NCBI GenBank assembly: GCA_910890315.1
Contig: CAJVGD010000013.1
Location: forward strand, 248,001 to 312,000
DNA: 64,000 bases
Direction: 5' to 3'
From: Serendipita indica DSM 11827
Lineage: Eukaryota; Basidiomycota; Agaricomycetes; Sebacinales; Serendipitaceae
The translations under genes and the position numbers were made by a program. Each line of letters starts with the position of its first letter. Positions within the stretch are counted from its first letter, which is position 1. The notes below the pieces were generated by a model, which saw nothing but the letters and a program-made list of their open reading frames with translations, had not been told where the DNA came from and ran no database searches. Of the stretch, positions 31,726-44,593 are shown in pieces.

Positions 31726-34700
31726 TTAGCCAACCTCTGAATCCTCTTTGCCCTCTGTAAACTCATACGAGTCCAACCAGTCACTCTTGACCCCTGAAAC
31801 AAGTGTTAGCATCCACACAAACATAAAAAAGGAGTGCATACCGCTCAGCGTGTCCTCTGTAATCTCGACCAGGTTCTCCGGATCATGGCGCAGACAATAC
31901 CCCTCGCGATAGTACTTTGCCGTCCACTCGCGAAACCGTCGCTCATTGGCATCATACGTCTTCCACCACGAGCTCATCCACTCGCCCTCATCTTCCCTCT
32001 CGCCCTTTTTCGCAGTAGACGGCCCACTTTCCGGCACCGTCTCTCTCCCAAGCGACTGCGGATCCGGTGCCGAAGCCGATAGTGGTGATGATGATGGTGG
32101 CTTGTCCCCACTGGTCGACGAAACAGGCGCAATACCCTTGTCAACAGGGGCCGTCGCGTTGGTTGGATCACGCTCTTCGGAAGATTGCGAGCGCAAAGAG
32201 CCTTCACCTTCAATATATCTTGCGGAAGCAGAAGAAGATGCAGCAGTTCCTGCTGCTGCATCGCCATTCTGCGTTGTTGTCTCTTCTGGCGCACGCGGCG
32301 GCGACGTCTGGCCGTTTGTCATTGGACAAGCCCGACTCGAACCTGGTCGAGCTGAGATTGTCAGATCCAAATCTTTGGCGCACCCTGAACTCTCTCCTTC
32401 GGCATCGTTCCCGGTCCCGATGTGCCCAGGCGAGGCGTCGGACATGTCCTCTTTCGAAAGCGCCGGCGAGACGAGATCATCCCCCTCTTGGGCCTCCACC
32501 ATCTTGACTGAGGGGTGTCCATTGGCAAGGGAGCCATTCGGGTACGCCCTCTCTGGACTCTCCTGTATACTCGATTCTTCTGAACCAGCAGCACTCGATT
32601 CTCCGAGTAACGAATCGAGCTCGAGTGTCCCTACTTCCAACGCATCCAGCTCGTCTGCATCCGCAACGTCTCCTTCTGCTCGCACGGTACCTTCCTCTTG
32701 CGCATCTTGATCCTGCGCGTCCTCGTCCTCGCCTTCCCCGTTATTCTGAACGAGATCATCAAACGAGTAAGGCTTGGGATGCACGGGCGTCTTGCACCTC
32801 CATCCACTGGCAAAGCAATAATGGCACCCGGGTCTGTCATCATTAAGTACAAGACGAATAAAAGTTTAGAAAAAGAGACGTACACTTTTTCCTTGAAATA
32901 CCGCTCGTCGTATGAAAAAGTCACGCCCTCGCCATCATCCGGCGTACTCAGCCGTTGACCAAGCAATCTGACGATACTCGACAACGTATCCGGAGCAGGA
33001 TACCCAGGCAACAAAATCCTCGTAATCTTCCTCGGCGGTTTCGACCCACCACGAGAACCAGGCGTGCCCGCACGTTCTTTGCCTTTATCTCGACTCGTCT
33101 CGCCGTTGAGCCGCGGAGTCGTGGCACCGTCCCCCTGTGTAGCCAACAAAGGCGGGAACCAAAGATTTCTCGTCTCTAATACTCGCAACAAGAGATCAAA
33201 CGCAGGGTAGCCTCCAAATGCCATGACCTCTAGATTCGGACACGGGAAATGGCACTCCTCATCGGTTTCTTCTTCGAAATCTTGCCACGTCGTCATACTT
33301 CTCCTCCACTCTGCACCAGGACCCTTTCGTGTGCTCAAATTCGACTGCGGGCGTGAGGACGAGGTGCATTTGTCCGTCTTTCCTAGTCCTTCGAGAAACT
33401 TGAGCACCTCGGGCATGATCGCCTCTGAGCCAAATTTAATCTCTTCAATGGATGGGATGAGGAGGGAATACGCGGCAATACCCATCGCCACGGGCGGACC
33501 CCGCTCGCTCTCGTCGTTGCTTTCCTTTCTACTTGGCCCTTCCTCTTTTTTCTCGTCGACGATGCCATTTCCCGAAAAGGATGGCTGCGTCGTGGTGAGC
33601 GATTCTTGGAGGAGCATCTCTCCATACTCGTTGACTTCAGCCCACTCCCCCCGCGCACCACGCACTTCTTCACCTCCACCAACCCAGTGAAGAATCTTCA
33701 AATGCGACGTATCCATGATAGAAAGAAGTGGAGCTTGAGCAGGGTGAAGTATCACTTTTCGAAGCGACGACCCAGCGCGTAAGTGAATCTGTCTTCGGGC
33801 GCGGTTTCTCGAAGAGTGCGTGATGCGTTTCAACTGGGGTGGTGGTTTGGAGGAACTAGGGTCTGGTACGGATGGCGGTGTCAGAGGTGGTGGAGTAGAG
33901 AGGGCCGACGAGGGTTTTGGAGACGGGAGTGACGACGCGCTTCGTTGCTTGCTCGCCATGTACGACGTGAGCGAGAGGAACAAGGGTGTAGGATCAGGGC
34001 AGTGTAATGTATGCAAATTTGGCGCCTCGATGAATCGCAAAATGGTCGAAGTGAATGCTGTCAATTCGTGGAGAGCAGGGAGAGAGGCAAAGGATTGGTG
34101 AGGTGTTCGCTGTCGTTGACGTTTCGAGGTTCCGTTGACTTTGGGCAAGGAAGAGGAAGTGGTGTTGGGGTAGAGGGCACCTCGTCGACTGGTGCTGAGC
34201 ATGCCGCTGACGCAAATCTTTTCCAATACGCTGGAAATGCTGGATAGGTATCCGACCACGGGCCAGACAGAGACGCGTATTCGAAACGTCAGAGTCAAGT
34301 CTGTCACGCCAGAGAGCATGGTCTGGCAGGCATGCAAGAGGTGTGCAAACATGGGCGAAGCGGTTCGGCGTCGAGGAGAGGGGGATTGGGAACGTGTAGG
34401 CGGTCGCTCATTTCCAGTGGATGTTGTAGCCTTTTCTGGTGAGATTTCGTCGTCTTCCGTGTCCGAGTTGGAGGAGAGCGACTCGGCATCTTCATCCATA
34501 CCGTCGCCTAGTGGCCAGTACTCTGTATCATAGTTTTGAAGAATCAGAGTACGGACAGAGGAGAGGTCAGGAAGGATACTCGGAACGATAAAGCCCTTTG
34601 ATCGCTCCGGGCTGGTCCCCAGGCCAATCTCGTCGCTCTCCTTCATGCCCAGTTCCAGTCTTGTGAGCTTTGGTAGAGTGGCGAAACTCTGTAGAAATTC

Positions 34701-35888
34701 GGATAGTGAGGGCCAGGTCAGGTCGAGGCAGAGTACAGTGAGGGTGGGAAGATGAAACAATGGATGGTGTGCTGGTGCAATTAGTTGGCTACATTCTAGC
34801 ATAGAGAGCTGGGTGGATGCGAGAGTGGATAAGAGGACTGGATCAGAATGAGATGGAGACGAAGCATAGAGGTTGTCACGGGCATGGGGCGAGGTTAGCA
34901 TGAGATGTTGAAGAGAGGGAAGTCGTGAGAGAAGACTGCAGGCGCGTTCGACAGTCATATTGGTGGAAAGATGCCGGAGTTCTGGCATTGCTGAGAGACG
35001 AACGTCGGACAAGGCGTCGCTGGGCATAGTATCTGATGGCATCTCCTGTAAATTGTAGAGATCGTTCATCATCCGTTCTAATGTGATGCCTGGAAGACAC
35101 CAACGCCAGACGCCACGCAATCGTTTGGAGACGGGGAATCCCTCCTCGAGGAGGGTGCGCGAGTAATAGTCAAACTCGTGACGCATCTTGACTTCTTCGA
35201 GACTTTCGAGTTGCTTGAATGGTTTCAAAAGAGAAAAAGCGGTATCGTAAAAGGCGATAAAGGGGCCGTCGTCTCCGGGTTTGTGGGCACGATGGGAGGC
35301 GAGTGACTGGGTAAAGATGATCCGTCGTATCCTCTTTTTTGTTTGTGGTTCCAGCAGAGGTGCATAAGCCGTGTCTGGGAGGACGGCTGAATCTGAATCG
35401 ATAAAGAGCGTCGGTGGTGGGAGCTGAATCAAGACTGTGAGTGGGAGAGTACCAGACAGATGGAGACCAGCGTGTAGACGGTGAAGAACATCGGGGTTGT
35501 CGTCGAGAACGAGCGTGTTCCAGAGAGCGTGGACGGCAAGGAGCTTGCGGGACCAGGAGGAGGAGACGAGAAGGAGTGGATAGATGACATCTGGGCCATT
35601 CTCATCAGACAGCAAATACAGCAGACATTCGATCCACAGCTCGGGCGGGAGAGCCTCGAGTGGGTCTGCAAGAGGCTGTCTGCGGAGTTTGTTGCGCTGA
35701 TCTACAAGTGCATTGTATTCTTCATGCAGTTTCTGGAGTGTTGGTGCTGTTTTTGAACTGGATAAACGAGCGGGTGAGGTGCTGGAGGCAGGCTCTGGCT
35801 GGACAGATGGGCGGCGTGCAGATTTGATAGCAGCAAGTAGACGATAACGCTCCTGTTCCACCTCTTCGGGGATATTCAGTCCGTCCAT
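31726..35888 (-). CDS. Giant F-box/LRR-like protein
   Basis: Three exons, phases consistent: 32884-35888, 31842-32833, 31726-31793; 1354 residues. The ATG at 35888 opens an N-terminal coiled coil (EEVEQERYRLLAAIKSARR; LQKLHEEYNALVDQRNKLR), the common lead-in of Agaricomycete F-box proteins. The F-box follows near residue 80 (EALPPELWIECLLYLL, PLLLVSSSWSRKLLAVHALW). A long Leu-rich region has acidic and Ser-rich insertions (AESLSSNSDTEDDEISPEK). Exon 2 starts with a Cys/His cluster, PGCHYCFASGWRCKTPVHP, then a ~250-residue acidic disordered region, and ends SWWKTYDANERRFREWTAKY and YCLRHDPENLVEI. The C-terminal CHYC...C cluster could bind metal; this is unproven. It is divergent from aconitase. 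Confidence 0.8.
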
Positions 35889-36226
35889 GGTTCACTAGAA
35901 GACGACAAGCGTTGGGCGCTTAGATTTTGCCAAACAGCGCGGGGGAATATCAATAATATTCAATATAACGTCGAATGGGAGCTGTCTTTTGCACGTGATA
36001 TATATATGTTGCTCTCGTTTGTAGACTACGCTTATGTTCAATTTAACAACTCGCATTCCGTCGAATCTTCCGCGGCCGAAATCCGCGCAATTCGATTGGA
36101 CGCTACCCGACAAATTCACGAGCAACCCAAACGGCCAAACTGGACACTCGCAACTTGGACCCGTCCACTTCCTCGCCGGCCTCTCCCCCGCCGTGCTCCT
36201 CCAATTCTTGTCCTCCATAGTTCATC
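35889..36226. promoter_or_regulatory. Divergent promoter, F-box / aconitase
   Basis: 338 bp between two start codons. A TA run ('gatatatatatgttgctc') lies at about 35998-36012 and a CACGTG-containing 'gcacgtgat' at about 35991. These may be promoter elements, but neither is diagnostic. Confidence 0.35.
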
Positions 36227-38843
36227 ATGCTCACCGTTGACAAGCGCGCTGTGGCAATGGCCCACTCGCTGCGCCGTCTAATGGCCACCGCCGCCCCTAG
36301 AATCGGCGACACAAAGGTCCAAATGTCCCTCTTGGAGCCTGGAAAGTACATCAACTACCAGCGTATCGAAGACAACTTGGCCATTGTCCGCAAACGGTCC
36401 GTATGCGCTCTTTTCTTATCTCCACCCCGTTCTGACGTCGCATTCGACCGTCCGTAACCGCGCCTCGCTAACTCGCTAAAACTAGACTCAACCGTCCTCT
36501 GACACTCTCCGAAAAAATCCTCTACGGTCATCTGGATGACCCCCACCACCAGGAGATTGAGCGTGGAAAGACGTACCTCAAGTTGAGGCCAGACGTAGGT
36601 CAAACTGTAGTAACTATTGATGTGTATACTCATTCTACATAGCGTGTTGCTTGTCAAGACGCAACTGCACAAATGGCCCTCCTCCAATTCATGTCAGCTG
36701 GCATGCCCACCACTGCCGTTCCCACCACCGTACACTGCGACCACTTGATTGAGGCCCAAGTCGGTGGTGCTCAGGATCTTGCCCGTGCCATTGATATCAA
36801 CAAAGAAGTCTATGATTTCCTCGCTACCGCAACCGCTAAATACGGCATTGGCTTCTGGAAACCAGGATCCGGTATCATTCACCAGATCATTCTCGAAAAC
36901 TATGCTTTCCCCGGTGGTCTCATGATCGGTACCGACAGTCACACTCCCAATGCCGGTGGTCTCGGAATGGTCGCCTGCGGTGTGGGTGGTGCTGACGCCG
37001 TCGATGTCATGGCCAACATTCCTTGGGAACTCAAATGCCCCAAGGCAATTGGTGTTCGTTTGACCGGCAAGATTGGTGGATGGACGACGCCCAAGGGTGA
37101 GTTTATCAACAAACCGAGGTGACAACCCACTCAATCCCCTCAGACGTTATTCTCAAGGTTGCTGGTATCCTCACCGTCAAGGGTGGAACTGGTGCCATTG
37201 TCGAGTACACCGGCCCTGGTGTTGAATCGCTCTCGTGCACGGGTATGGCCACCATCTGCAACATGGGTGCCGAAATTGGTGCAACGACGTCGCTCTTCCC
37301 CTTTAACAGCCGCATGGCTGACTATCTCAACGCCACGAAGCGTCCCGAGATTGCCAAGTATGCGCAAAGCTTTGCGCACAACTTGACGCCAGACGCGGGT
37401 GCCGAGTATGACCAAGTCATTGAGATTGTGAGTCGTTCAAGTAGTAACCTCTTCATTTCTTATACCATGGTAGAACCTCTCCGAGCTCGAGCCACACATC
37501 AACGGTCCATTCACTCCTGATCTCGCCACTCCTCTCTCCCAATTCAAGGATGCCGTCAAGGCCAATAAGTGGCCAGAGGAGCTCAAGGTTGCACTCATCG
37601 GCTCTTGCACCAACTCTTCGTACGAAGACATGTCGCGCTCGGCTTCGATTGCCAAAGAGGCCATTGACCATGGTCTCAGCGTCAAGTCCAAGTTCACCAT
37701 CACCCCCGGTTCGGAACAAGTTCGTGCTACGATTGAGCGTGACGGACAAATTGCCGCCTTTGAAAAGGTTGGCGGTGTCGTCCTCGCCAACGCGTGCGGG
37801 CCGTGCATTGGCCAATGGGATCGTCGTGACGTGAAAAAGGGTGAAGTCAACTCGATCATCACCTCGTACAACCGCAACTTTACCGGTCGCAATGACGCCA
37901 ACCCTGCCACGCACGCCTTTGTTGCTTCGCCGGATATCGTCACTGCCATGGCCTTTGCTGGTGATCTCACGTTCAACCCTGTCACGGACACGCTCAAGGG
38001 TGCAGATGGCAAAGAGTTCAAGTTTAGCGATCCGACCGGTCACGAGCTCCCACCGCGTGGATATGACCCTGGAGAAAACACTTTCCAGCCACCACCAGAG
38101 GACCGCGCGAGCGTCAACGTTGCCGTCGACCCCAAGTCTGACCGTCTCCAACTCTTGAAGCCATTCAAGCCATGGAACGGCGAGGACCCGAAGAACATGC
38201 CGGTGCTCATCAAAGTAAAGGGCAAGTGCACGACGGATCACATTTCGGCTGGTGGGCCTTGGCTCAAGTACCGTGGACATTTGCAAAACATTTCACAAAA
38301 CTGCTTGATTGGTGCGATCAACGAGGTCAATGGCGAGGCAAACAAGGTTCAAAATCTCGAGACGGGCGAGTGGGGAGCTGTCCCTGCTACGGCTGCGTAT
38401 TACCGTGATCGTGGAATCCCGTGGGTCGTGATTGGTGATTCCAACTATGGTGAGGGATCGTCGCGTGAGCACGCTGCGCTCGAGCCTAGGTACCTCGGTG
38501 GAATGGCCATTATCGTCCGCAGCTTTGCTCGTATCCACGAGACCAATCTCAAGAAGCAAGGCATGCTCGCCCTCACGTTTGTTGACCCAGCCGACTATGA
38601 AAAGATCAGGGGAGATGATCGTGTTGATATCGAGGGTCTCAAGACGTTTGCAGAGGGTAAAAACTTGACGCTCGTCGTGCACCACAAGGATGGACAAGTT
38701 GACGTGCGTACTTTTACTTTCATGATATCATGATACCGATACGTGTTTAGCGAATCCCATTGGCCCATTCATTCAACCAGGGACAAATCGAGTGGTTCAA
38801 GGCCGGTTCGGCGCTCAACCTCATGGCAGCAAAGGCCAACTAA
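36227..38843 (+). CDS. ACO1: Aconitate hydratase, mitochondrial
   Basis: Six exons with consistent phases: 36227-36396, 36486-36594, 36643-37096, 37144-37427, 37474-38703, 38751-38843; 779 residues, the usual length for mitochondrial aconitase. An N-terminal presequence ([17 protein letters not shown]) directs mitochondrial import. The [4Fe-4S] ligands are the Cys in [10 protein letters not shown] and the two in [11 protein letters not shown]. Other family marks: [40 protein letters not shown] and [20 protein letters not shown], which carries the catalytic Ser. It isomerises citrate to isocitrate in the TCA cycle and no key residue is missing. Codon use is C-ending and regular, as expected of a highly expressed gene. 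Convergent with the kinase gene. Confidence 0.98.
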
Positions 38844-39541
38844 ATGTCACCTCTTGACTCGACTGGATTCACTGCATTGTCCGTCCCGACTGGCATCTCT
38901 CTCTCTCTTTTTACATCTGCAAATATACTTCCATGGCGAGTTGCCGCCTCTCTCTCGAAGCCACCCTCATTCCCTCCTGCCCCATAGCCGACTTCGACCC
39001 TCTTACGTTGATGTCGGCATGGTAAAGGCTCGTTGGAAAAGGCAATTCCGCTTGGATGCTCGGTTTGCCCCGACTCTGCGCTTGGCCCGTTTTTCTCAAC
39101 TGTATAGTCTCGTCTTTGAATCGAACTACGTTTCTCTCCATTCCGTATCCGTTGATTACATTTCATGCACATGTTCAAAATCAATGGTTTTTATTGGCAC
39201 GCATGCAAGCTACACTGCGAACCGTGTCATGAGTAGATGCAGTATGAATCATCGTTCGTCAGGAATGGGTCATGAATAAATCCACGTCGTGATAGATAGA
39301 AGAGAAGGGGCGACGTCGTGATGCGCCCCCAGGGGGTCATTAAGGATTATGGTACATCCGTCCATGAGTAGTGAGGTTGAAGATGGAGAGTACTTTCGTG
39401 GTGGCCATCGTTTGCGTGATGGGACATTAGCCAAAGGATGAAAAGTCGACGCTTGCGAAATTCAATTAGGTGGATCTGAAAGTAGGACCGAGAAGTTGAC
39501 TGTCCGAGGGCACGAGATTGACATGAAGTAACGAGAATCGA
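38844..39541. other. Convergent 3' spacer
   Basis: 698 bp between aconitase and the kinase. Pyrimidine-rich 3'-UTR-like sequence follows the aconitase stop ('ctctctctctctttttac' near 38896). No gene or repeat was recognised. Confidence 0.45.
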
Positions 39542-41840
39542 TCATCGGAGTCGCGCGTTGGATCGGAGTTTGCCAGCGGGCGGGGACGCTGCCATACGTT
39601 GCATTCCGACACCATTCGTGCCTGACGTACTCCCTCGCAAACCACAATCACGCGGTGCGAGCTCGCCGCACTTGATATGCGACCTATACACAAAATCAAT
39701 ACCCTAGATGCAAAATATATAGAGGCTCACCTAAGGCCACAATCGTCGCATTCCAAGCATGGCTTCCATCCCAGCCTCTTGCCACACAAATCACACTTTG
39801 CTGTCGCGGCCTTATTCGCACTACTTCCAAACCCAAACCCAGAAGAGAAGAAGAATTCGAATGGACTCCAGCTTGACGATGACCCGACAAACGCAGTCTG
39901 CGTTTTGGCTAATTTACCATTCGCCGCCTTGCTACCTGCGGCCGCAGGAGCTATGCCAGACTTTGGGTTGAGTGCACCGGGCTTGATAAGAGTGAAGCGG
40001 TGAAGACCACCGATAATCTCGCTGCGGACAGTACTTCCTCCTTCAGTCGCTGCAGCAATCGAAGCCGCGTCAATCGTCGAGCTCGAGTACCCACCGCCGA
40101 CGCGATCACCTTTGTCGTTGAGATGAGAGGCGTACGGGTTCGTGATGAAAGACGAAGTGGGTCCTTCTGCGCGAGCGGTATGGTAAGAGTCGACTGATAG
40201 ATGCGAGTCGGTGGTGAGAGACTTAAAGCCAGATTGAGAGAGGGGCTCCTGCTCCTTTGTCTTGCCCTCTACTGTATCGTCGTGCTTTGTTCCCCCAATA
40301 GCAGCGGCAGGTGTGGGATTATTGGGACGGACGGTCAGGATGCTGGAAAGGCTGGGCGGACTATTGCCCATCTTTTTGACGACACTTGTCGAATAGTCCG
40401 TGTATGCGATACTCCCAGCCCCGTCTCTCTTCAGCAATGGCTCCTGTGAGAGCGTCGAGCCTTCTTGGTCTTCGGCATGCCTCCTCACATGCTCCTTTTG
40501 CAGCGGTAGTGAGTCGTTTGCCTTTTCAAATGTACGAGGCTTTGCTGTGCCTGCACCTTGAGAGGACCTGTCGTCCTCTGATTCAGAACGAGCCACGCGT
40601 AGGCCAGAGATGGCCTCCATCAGCTCCTCGTCTTCACTCGTCTCTTCAGGTGTCGTGTCGCCATCGCCATCTCCGACTGGCCCGCGCTTATGCTCGCCCT
40701 CTTTGCGACCACGTATCTCGTTCCCAACACCCTCCCCAAAGCTAGGAATACGCGGACCGATCCCTGGTCGTCCCTTGCCTTTGGTTCCAACCCCCGTGAA
40801 GAGCTTGACCGAGCCGACATGGAGTTTGTCGGCATCGTCTTCGCGATTGAGTACTTCAAGTTCGATCACGCGGAGGCGGTCCAGCACTTGGAGCATTGTA
40901 GGGCGGCGCTCTGGCATCGCATGGCAGCACTCCAAAGCGAGCCGAATAAACGCTTCTGGCGCCCCTGGGCTGGCCAACGATCTCACTTCAGCCACATCAA
41001 TGTCGTAATATGGCGGTACGCGTTTGAATGTGTTGTCATCGGCGAGCTTTCTCGAAAGAAGCTCACAGTAGATGATGCCGAGCGAGAAGACGTCTGTGGG
41101 GAGGCCAAACTCGTTTCCTAGTTGAATCTCTGGGGACATGTAGGAGTCTGTCCCACAAAAGGTCAGACGCTTGCGCTCCTCCATTGTCTGAGCTGCAATA
41201 CGTGCAAATCCAAAGTCGGTAATCTTCAGTCGTCCGTTGGAGGTGACCAAGAGGTTCTCGCCCTTGAGATCACGATGAATACATTGCCTCGCATGGAGAT
41301 ATGCAAGCGCGCGTGCAATGTCCGTCGCAAACGAGAGTCGAAGCCGCCATGGGAGCGGAAGGCTGCGGTTGAAGATGTAGCTCCGTAGGTTGCCAGCAGG
41401 AATAAACTCTGAGATAATGTAAATGGTGTTTGATGGTGGTGGAGCACGAGAGAGTCCCAGGTAGAGCACGACGTTTGGGTGCCGCGCCTCTCTAGGTCAC
41501 CGGGGTCAGCAGAGTGGCTCGAGGAAAGGAGAATGCCCACTTCATCAGCCGCCATTCTCGTTCAAAGTATTTTGCTACATCATAATCATTGCTCGGAAGA
41601 ACCTCTTTGATCGCGACATCGATGCCCAAGTAGGACCCTGTCGCAAAGTTTCAACAAAACTAGCGTCAGAGAGTGCGTTGTTCACGTACCCTTGTAGACA
41701 TTTCCAAAGCTACCACTTCCAAGCTTCTTCCAATCACCCTTAATGTCCTGTTTACAGCAGATCGCCCCAGGCTTTGGTCAGCGTCCAGCCCCGATGACAT
41801 CCAGATGACCGACCTCGAACGGAATCACGTCAAAATCCAT
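39542..41840 (-). CDS. Ser/Thr (LISK/TKL-like) protein kinase with C-terminal C1 finger
   Basis: Short introns split the N-terminus: MDFDVIPFE, then DIKGDWKKLGSGSFGNVYKG, SYLGIDVAIKEVLPSNDYDV, FEREWRLMK, EARHPNVVLYLGL and a long exon 41469-39727; the last exon (39542-about 39680) completes the finger. Kinase marks are complete: Gly loop GSGSFGNV, VAIK lysine, HRDLKGEN, DFGFAR, SYMSPE (APE position) and DVFSLGI. LISK/LIMK-like features include EFIPAGNLRSYI. After ~200 disordered residues the C-terminus reads CDLCGKRLGWKPCLECDDC, GLR, SHIKCGELAPRDCG: CX2C, CX2C, X4 His X2 Cys X7 Cys, i.e. a C1-type zinc finger. It probably signals in the cytoplasm and at membranes. It could also be called a MAP3K-like TKL kinase. 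Confidence 0.85.
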
Positions 41841-42061
41841 CGTATGCAGCGACTTTGATGTTAAATACAAAGAAAATGCACGATCCGACGTCTGCGTTGA
41901 GCGTCTGCGAGGGCGGCTTGCGAGACGGTGCTGGGCAAGTGGCGAGGCAACTTGGACCGCCATCCAGCCTGGCGTCTAGACGCGCATCAGTATCTACTGG
42001 AATAATTAGACGCGTAAATAGGTATACAAAAGTATCTAAATAGTTTTGTGCAGTCGAGCTA
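41841..42061. promoter_or_regulatory. Divergent promoter, kinase / TDP1
   Basis: 221 bp between the two start codons. It contains AT-rich runs ('agtatctaaatagtttt') close to the TDP1 start. No specific site can be named. Confidence 0.35.
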
Positions 42062-44499
42062 ATGTTTCGTCGATCAGGTGCCATGGATCACGGGGTAGAA
42101 GACGACGAAATGGCTGCGTAGGACCTTATTCCTCTAATTTAAGCAATATATCTTACAAATACAGAGCTATCGCGGCCAGTCTTGCTACCTACGAACAAGA
42201 AGGAGCGCGTCACAAGCCAGTCGAGATCGGCGACTCGGATTCAGAAGATGATGAAGGCGAAGAGACCTTTCAAGCAGACTTGAAACGCGCATTGGAAGAG
42301 TCTAAACGCGAAACAGAACTAGTGGCAAATGCAACCGCAGGATCCAGCAAAACTACAGAAGAAGCCTCCACAACCAGCAAACAAGACGAAAACCCTGCAA
42401 TTTCGTTTCTTCGACAACGAGCGCAACTCGAAAAGGAACGGTTGGAGAGAAGTAAAGGCATTGTCAACGTCAATGTCAACCAAACGTCCACTGCATCCAA
42501 AAAGAGGAGCTACAGTGCTTCTCAAAGCGAAGATGATGACTCGTCGAACGGCCCACCACCAAAGCGAGCCTCCACGACTTCCAACGCGGCGAAACCCAAT
42601 GAGACGGCAGAATTATTCTACCAGGGTGAACTAAGGCAGACGGCAAACAGAATAACAGAACGAGACGACATTGCCAAAGGCGTAAAGACATTTCGAATCA
42701 GCGAGATTATTGGAGACAAAAACAGCGTCGCTTTTGCCATTCTCAGTTCGTATTCGACAGACATTGCATGGCTATACGGCATGTTCTCGCCAATGGTGCG
42801 CTATCTCCTCCCAATCTCTCTCGTCGCTCACCCAAGTCAGACTCCTGTGATCCTCGTCAATCAGCCGACCGAGACTGGCAACTCGGATGTTAAGGGCATT
42901 CTTCCAAACTGGATTATGACTATGCCGTTTCTTCGAGGTGGTCGAGGGGCTATGCACGTTAAGGTGGCATATTTCATCGCCGAGGTCGTTGGCTAATCCA
43001 ACGTAGCTTATGTTACTATTTTATCGTTCGGGTCGTCTACGACTGGTCCTTCCTACTGCAAACTTTATCGATTATGACTGGCGGGATATCGAAAACGTAA
43101 GCAAGCAGCTCTACTGCCGGATTACGCTGACGTATGCAGACTGCCTGGGTTCAAGACTTTCCTCCTTTGTCAAAGCCTGCTGTAGGACGTGAGGCCACTT
43201 CATCAGCGTTTGCCTCGACGCTTCAAATGGTCCTTACAAAACTCAATGTCTCGCCTGCTCTTGCTTCTTTACTCACGGATCATCCAAATCTTCCAATCAA
43301 GTTTATAGGGGACCTCGGAAAAGGTTGGAACTTTACGAAGGCCGCAGTATGTACCTCCGAGCTTGAGATCCAATAGGTGCTAATAGTAAACCAGGTTAAG
43401 CTTATACCTTCAATGTCCGGAAAATATGAAGGATGGGATCAAGTACTGAAACAGGGCCATGTTTCCCTAATGAAGGGTATCATGGACATTGGCGCACATC
43501 GTGGCCACACCAAACGTAAGATCTTATCAAGCATATGAATGAATACTGATCATTTGAGTGTAGGGGATAAAAAGAAGCCGCCGGAAGAGCTCATTGTAGA
43601 ATGTCAAGGGTCCTCTATCGGAACTTACTCTGCACAATGGCTCCAAGAGTTTTATTCGTCATGCTGTGGTAAGAGCATATTGACCTTTCGGTTCGTCGTC
43701 TCACTTGATTAGGCATATCCCCTGAAACCTGGCTCGACAAGTCGAAAGCCTCTCGCAGTAAACTTCCAAAGCCACCCCTTCGAATCTTATTTCCAAGCCT
43801 TAAAACTGTGCAATCAAGTGTACTTGGAGAAGACGGCGGAGGGACAATGTTTTGCAGAACGTCACAGTGGGAGGGAGCAAATTTCCCAAGGGATCTCTTC
43901 TATGACTCAAATTCGAAGCGTGGAAAGGTTCTGATGCATACAAAGGTTCAAATTAAATTGATTATTTTACCCAAACTGACCTGGAACTAGATGATCTTGG
44001 GTCTGTGGAGAGATAGCTCATCTGACGAACGCTCTTCCACGACACTTCGCAAGTATGCGAAGCAGAAAGAGGTTTTGGAGATTGATTCGGACGACGAAGT
44101 GGAGATTATTGATCCCTTCGCGGCGGGATGGCTCTACGTCGGGTCGCACAACTTTACGCCATCTGCGTGGTAAGCTCACACACAGACACCCCTTCACGAC
44201 TCTAAAGCACAAATAGGGGTACTCTGTCTGGATCAGCATTTACTCCTGTCCTAAATGTTCGTCTTCACCTTCCTAAGGCATTCTTGCCCAACTTATGTTT
44301 ACAGATTACAAACTACGAACTCGGAATTCTGATCCCACTCCCAGAAGACATCGAAGAAGCCGAAAAACGTGGCAACGACCTCGTAAGTTGGCAGCGACCG
44401 CCACGAAAGTATGACATTCAAGGCGGCGACATACCATGGGTGCGTTTTACTATGGGCAATGCGATAGCGACTAACGTGGATTGATAGTGCCAGAATTGA
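42062..44499 (+). CDS. TDP1: Tyrosyl-DNA phosphodiesterase with two predicted UIMs
   Basis: Eleven exons with consistent phases: 42062-42117, 42165-42963, 43007-43096, 43140-43346, 43395-43515, 43564-43668, 43713-43945, 43991-44169, 44217-44256, 44305-44439, 44488-44499; 658 residues (651 if the second in-frame ATG at 42083 is used). Both phospholipase-D-type motifs are present: AMHVKLMLLFY with ANFIDYDW, and VLMHTKMILG with YVGSHNFTPSAWG. It hydrolyses the bond between topoisomerase I tyrosine and DNA 3' ends in the nucleus. The N-terminus has two segments fitting the ubiquitin-interacting motif: EDDEMAAAIAASLATYEQE, built across intron 1, and FQADLKRALEESKRETE. A Ser/acid-rich linker follows. 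The last exon encodes only four residues (CQN plus stop, after TGG). Confidence 0.9.
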
Positions 44500-44593
44500 T
44501 TGAAAATTGTTCTATTACAACCTACATAGACCTCTTGTTTTCGTGCAATCCATTTACTTGGTATTTTCCTTTCTTCAAAAACTTCTACCACAT

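Noticed and set aside
31946-32710. 254-residue plus-strand ORF
   Set aside because: Shadow of the acidic, Ser-rich exon 2 of the giant F-box gene on the minus strand.
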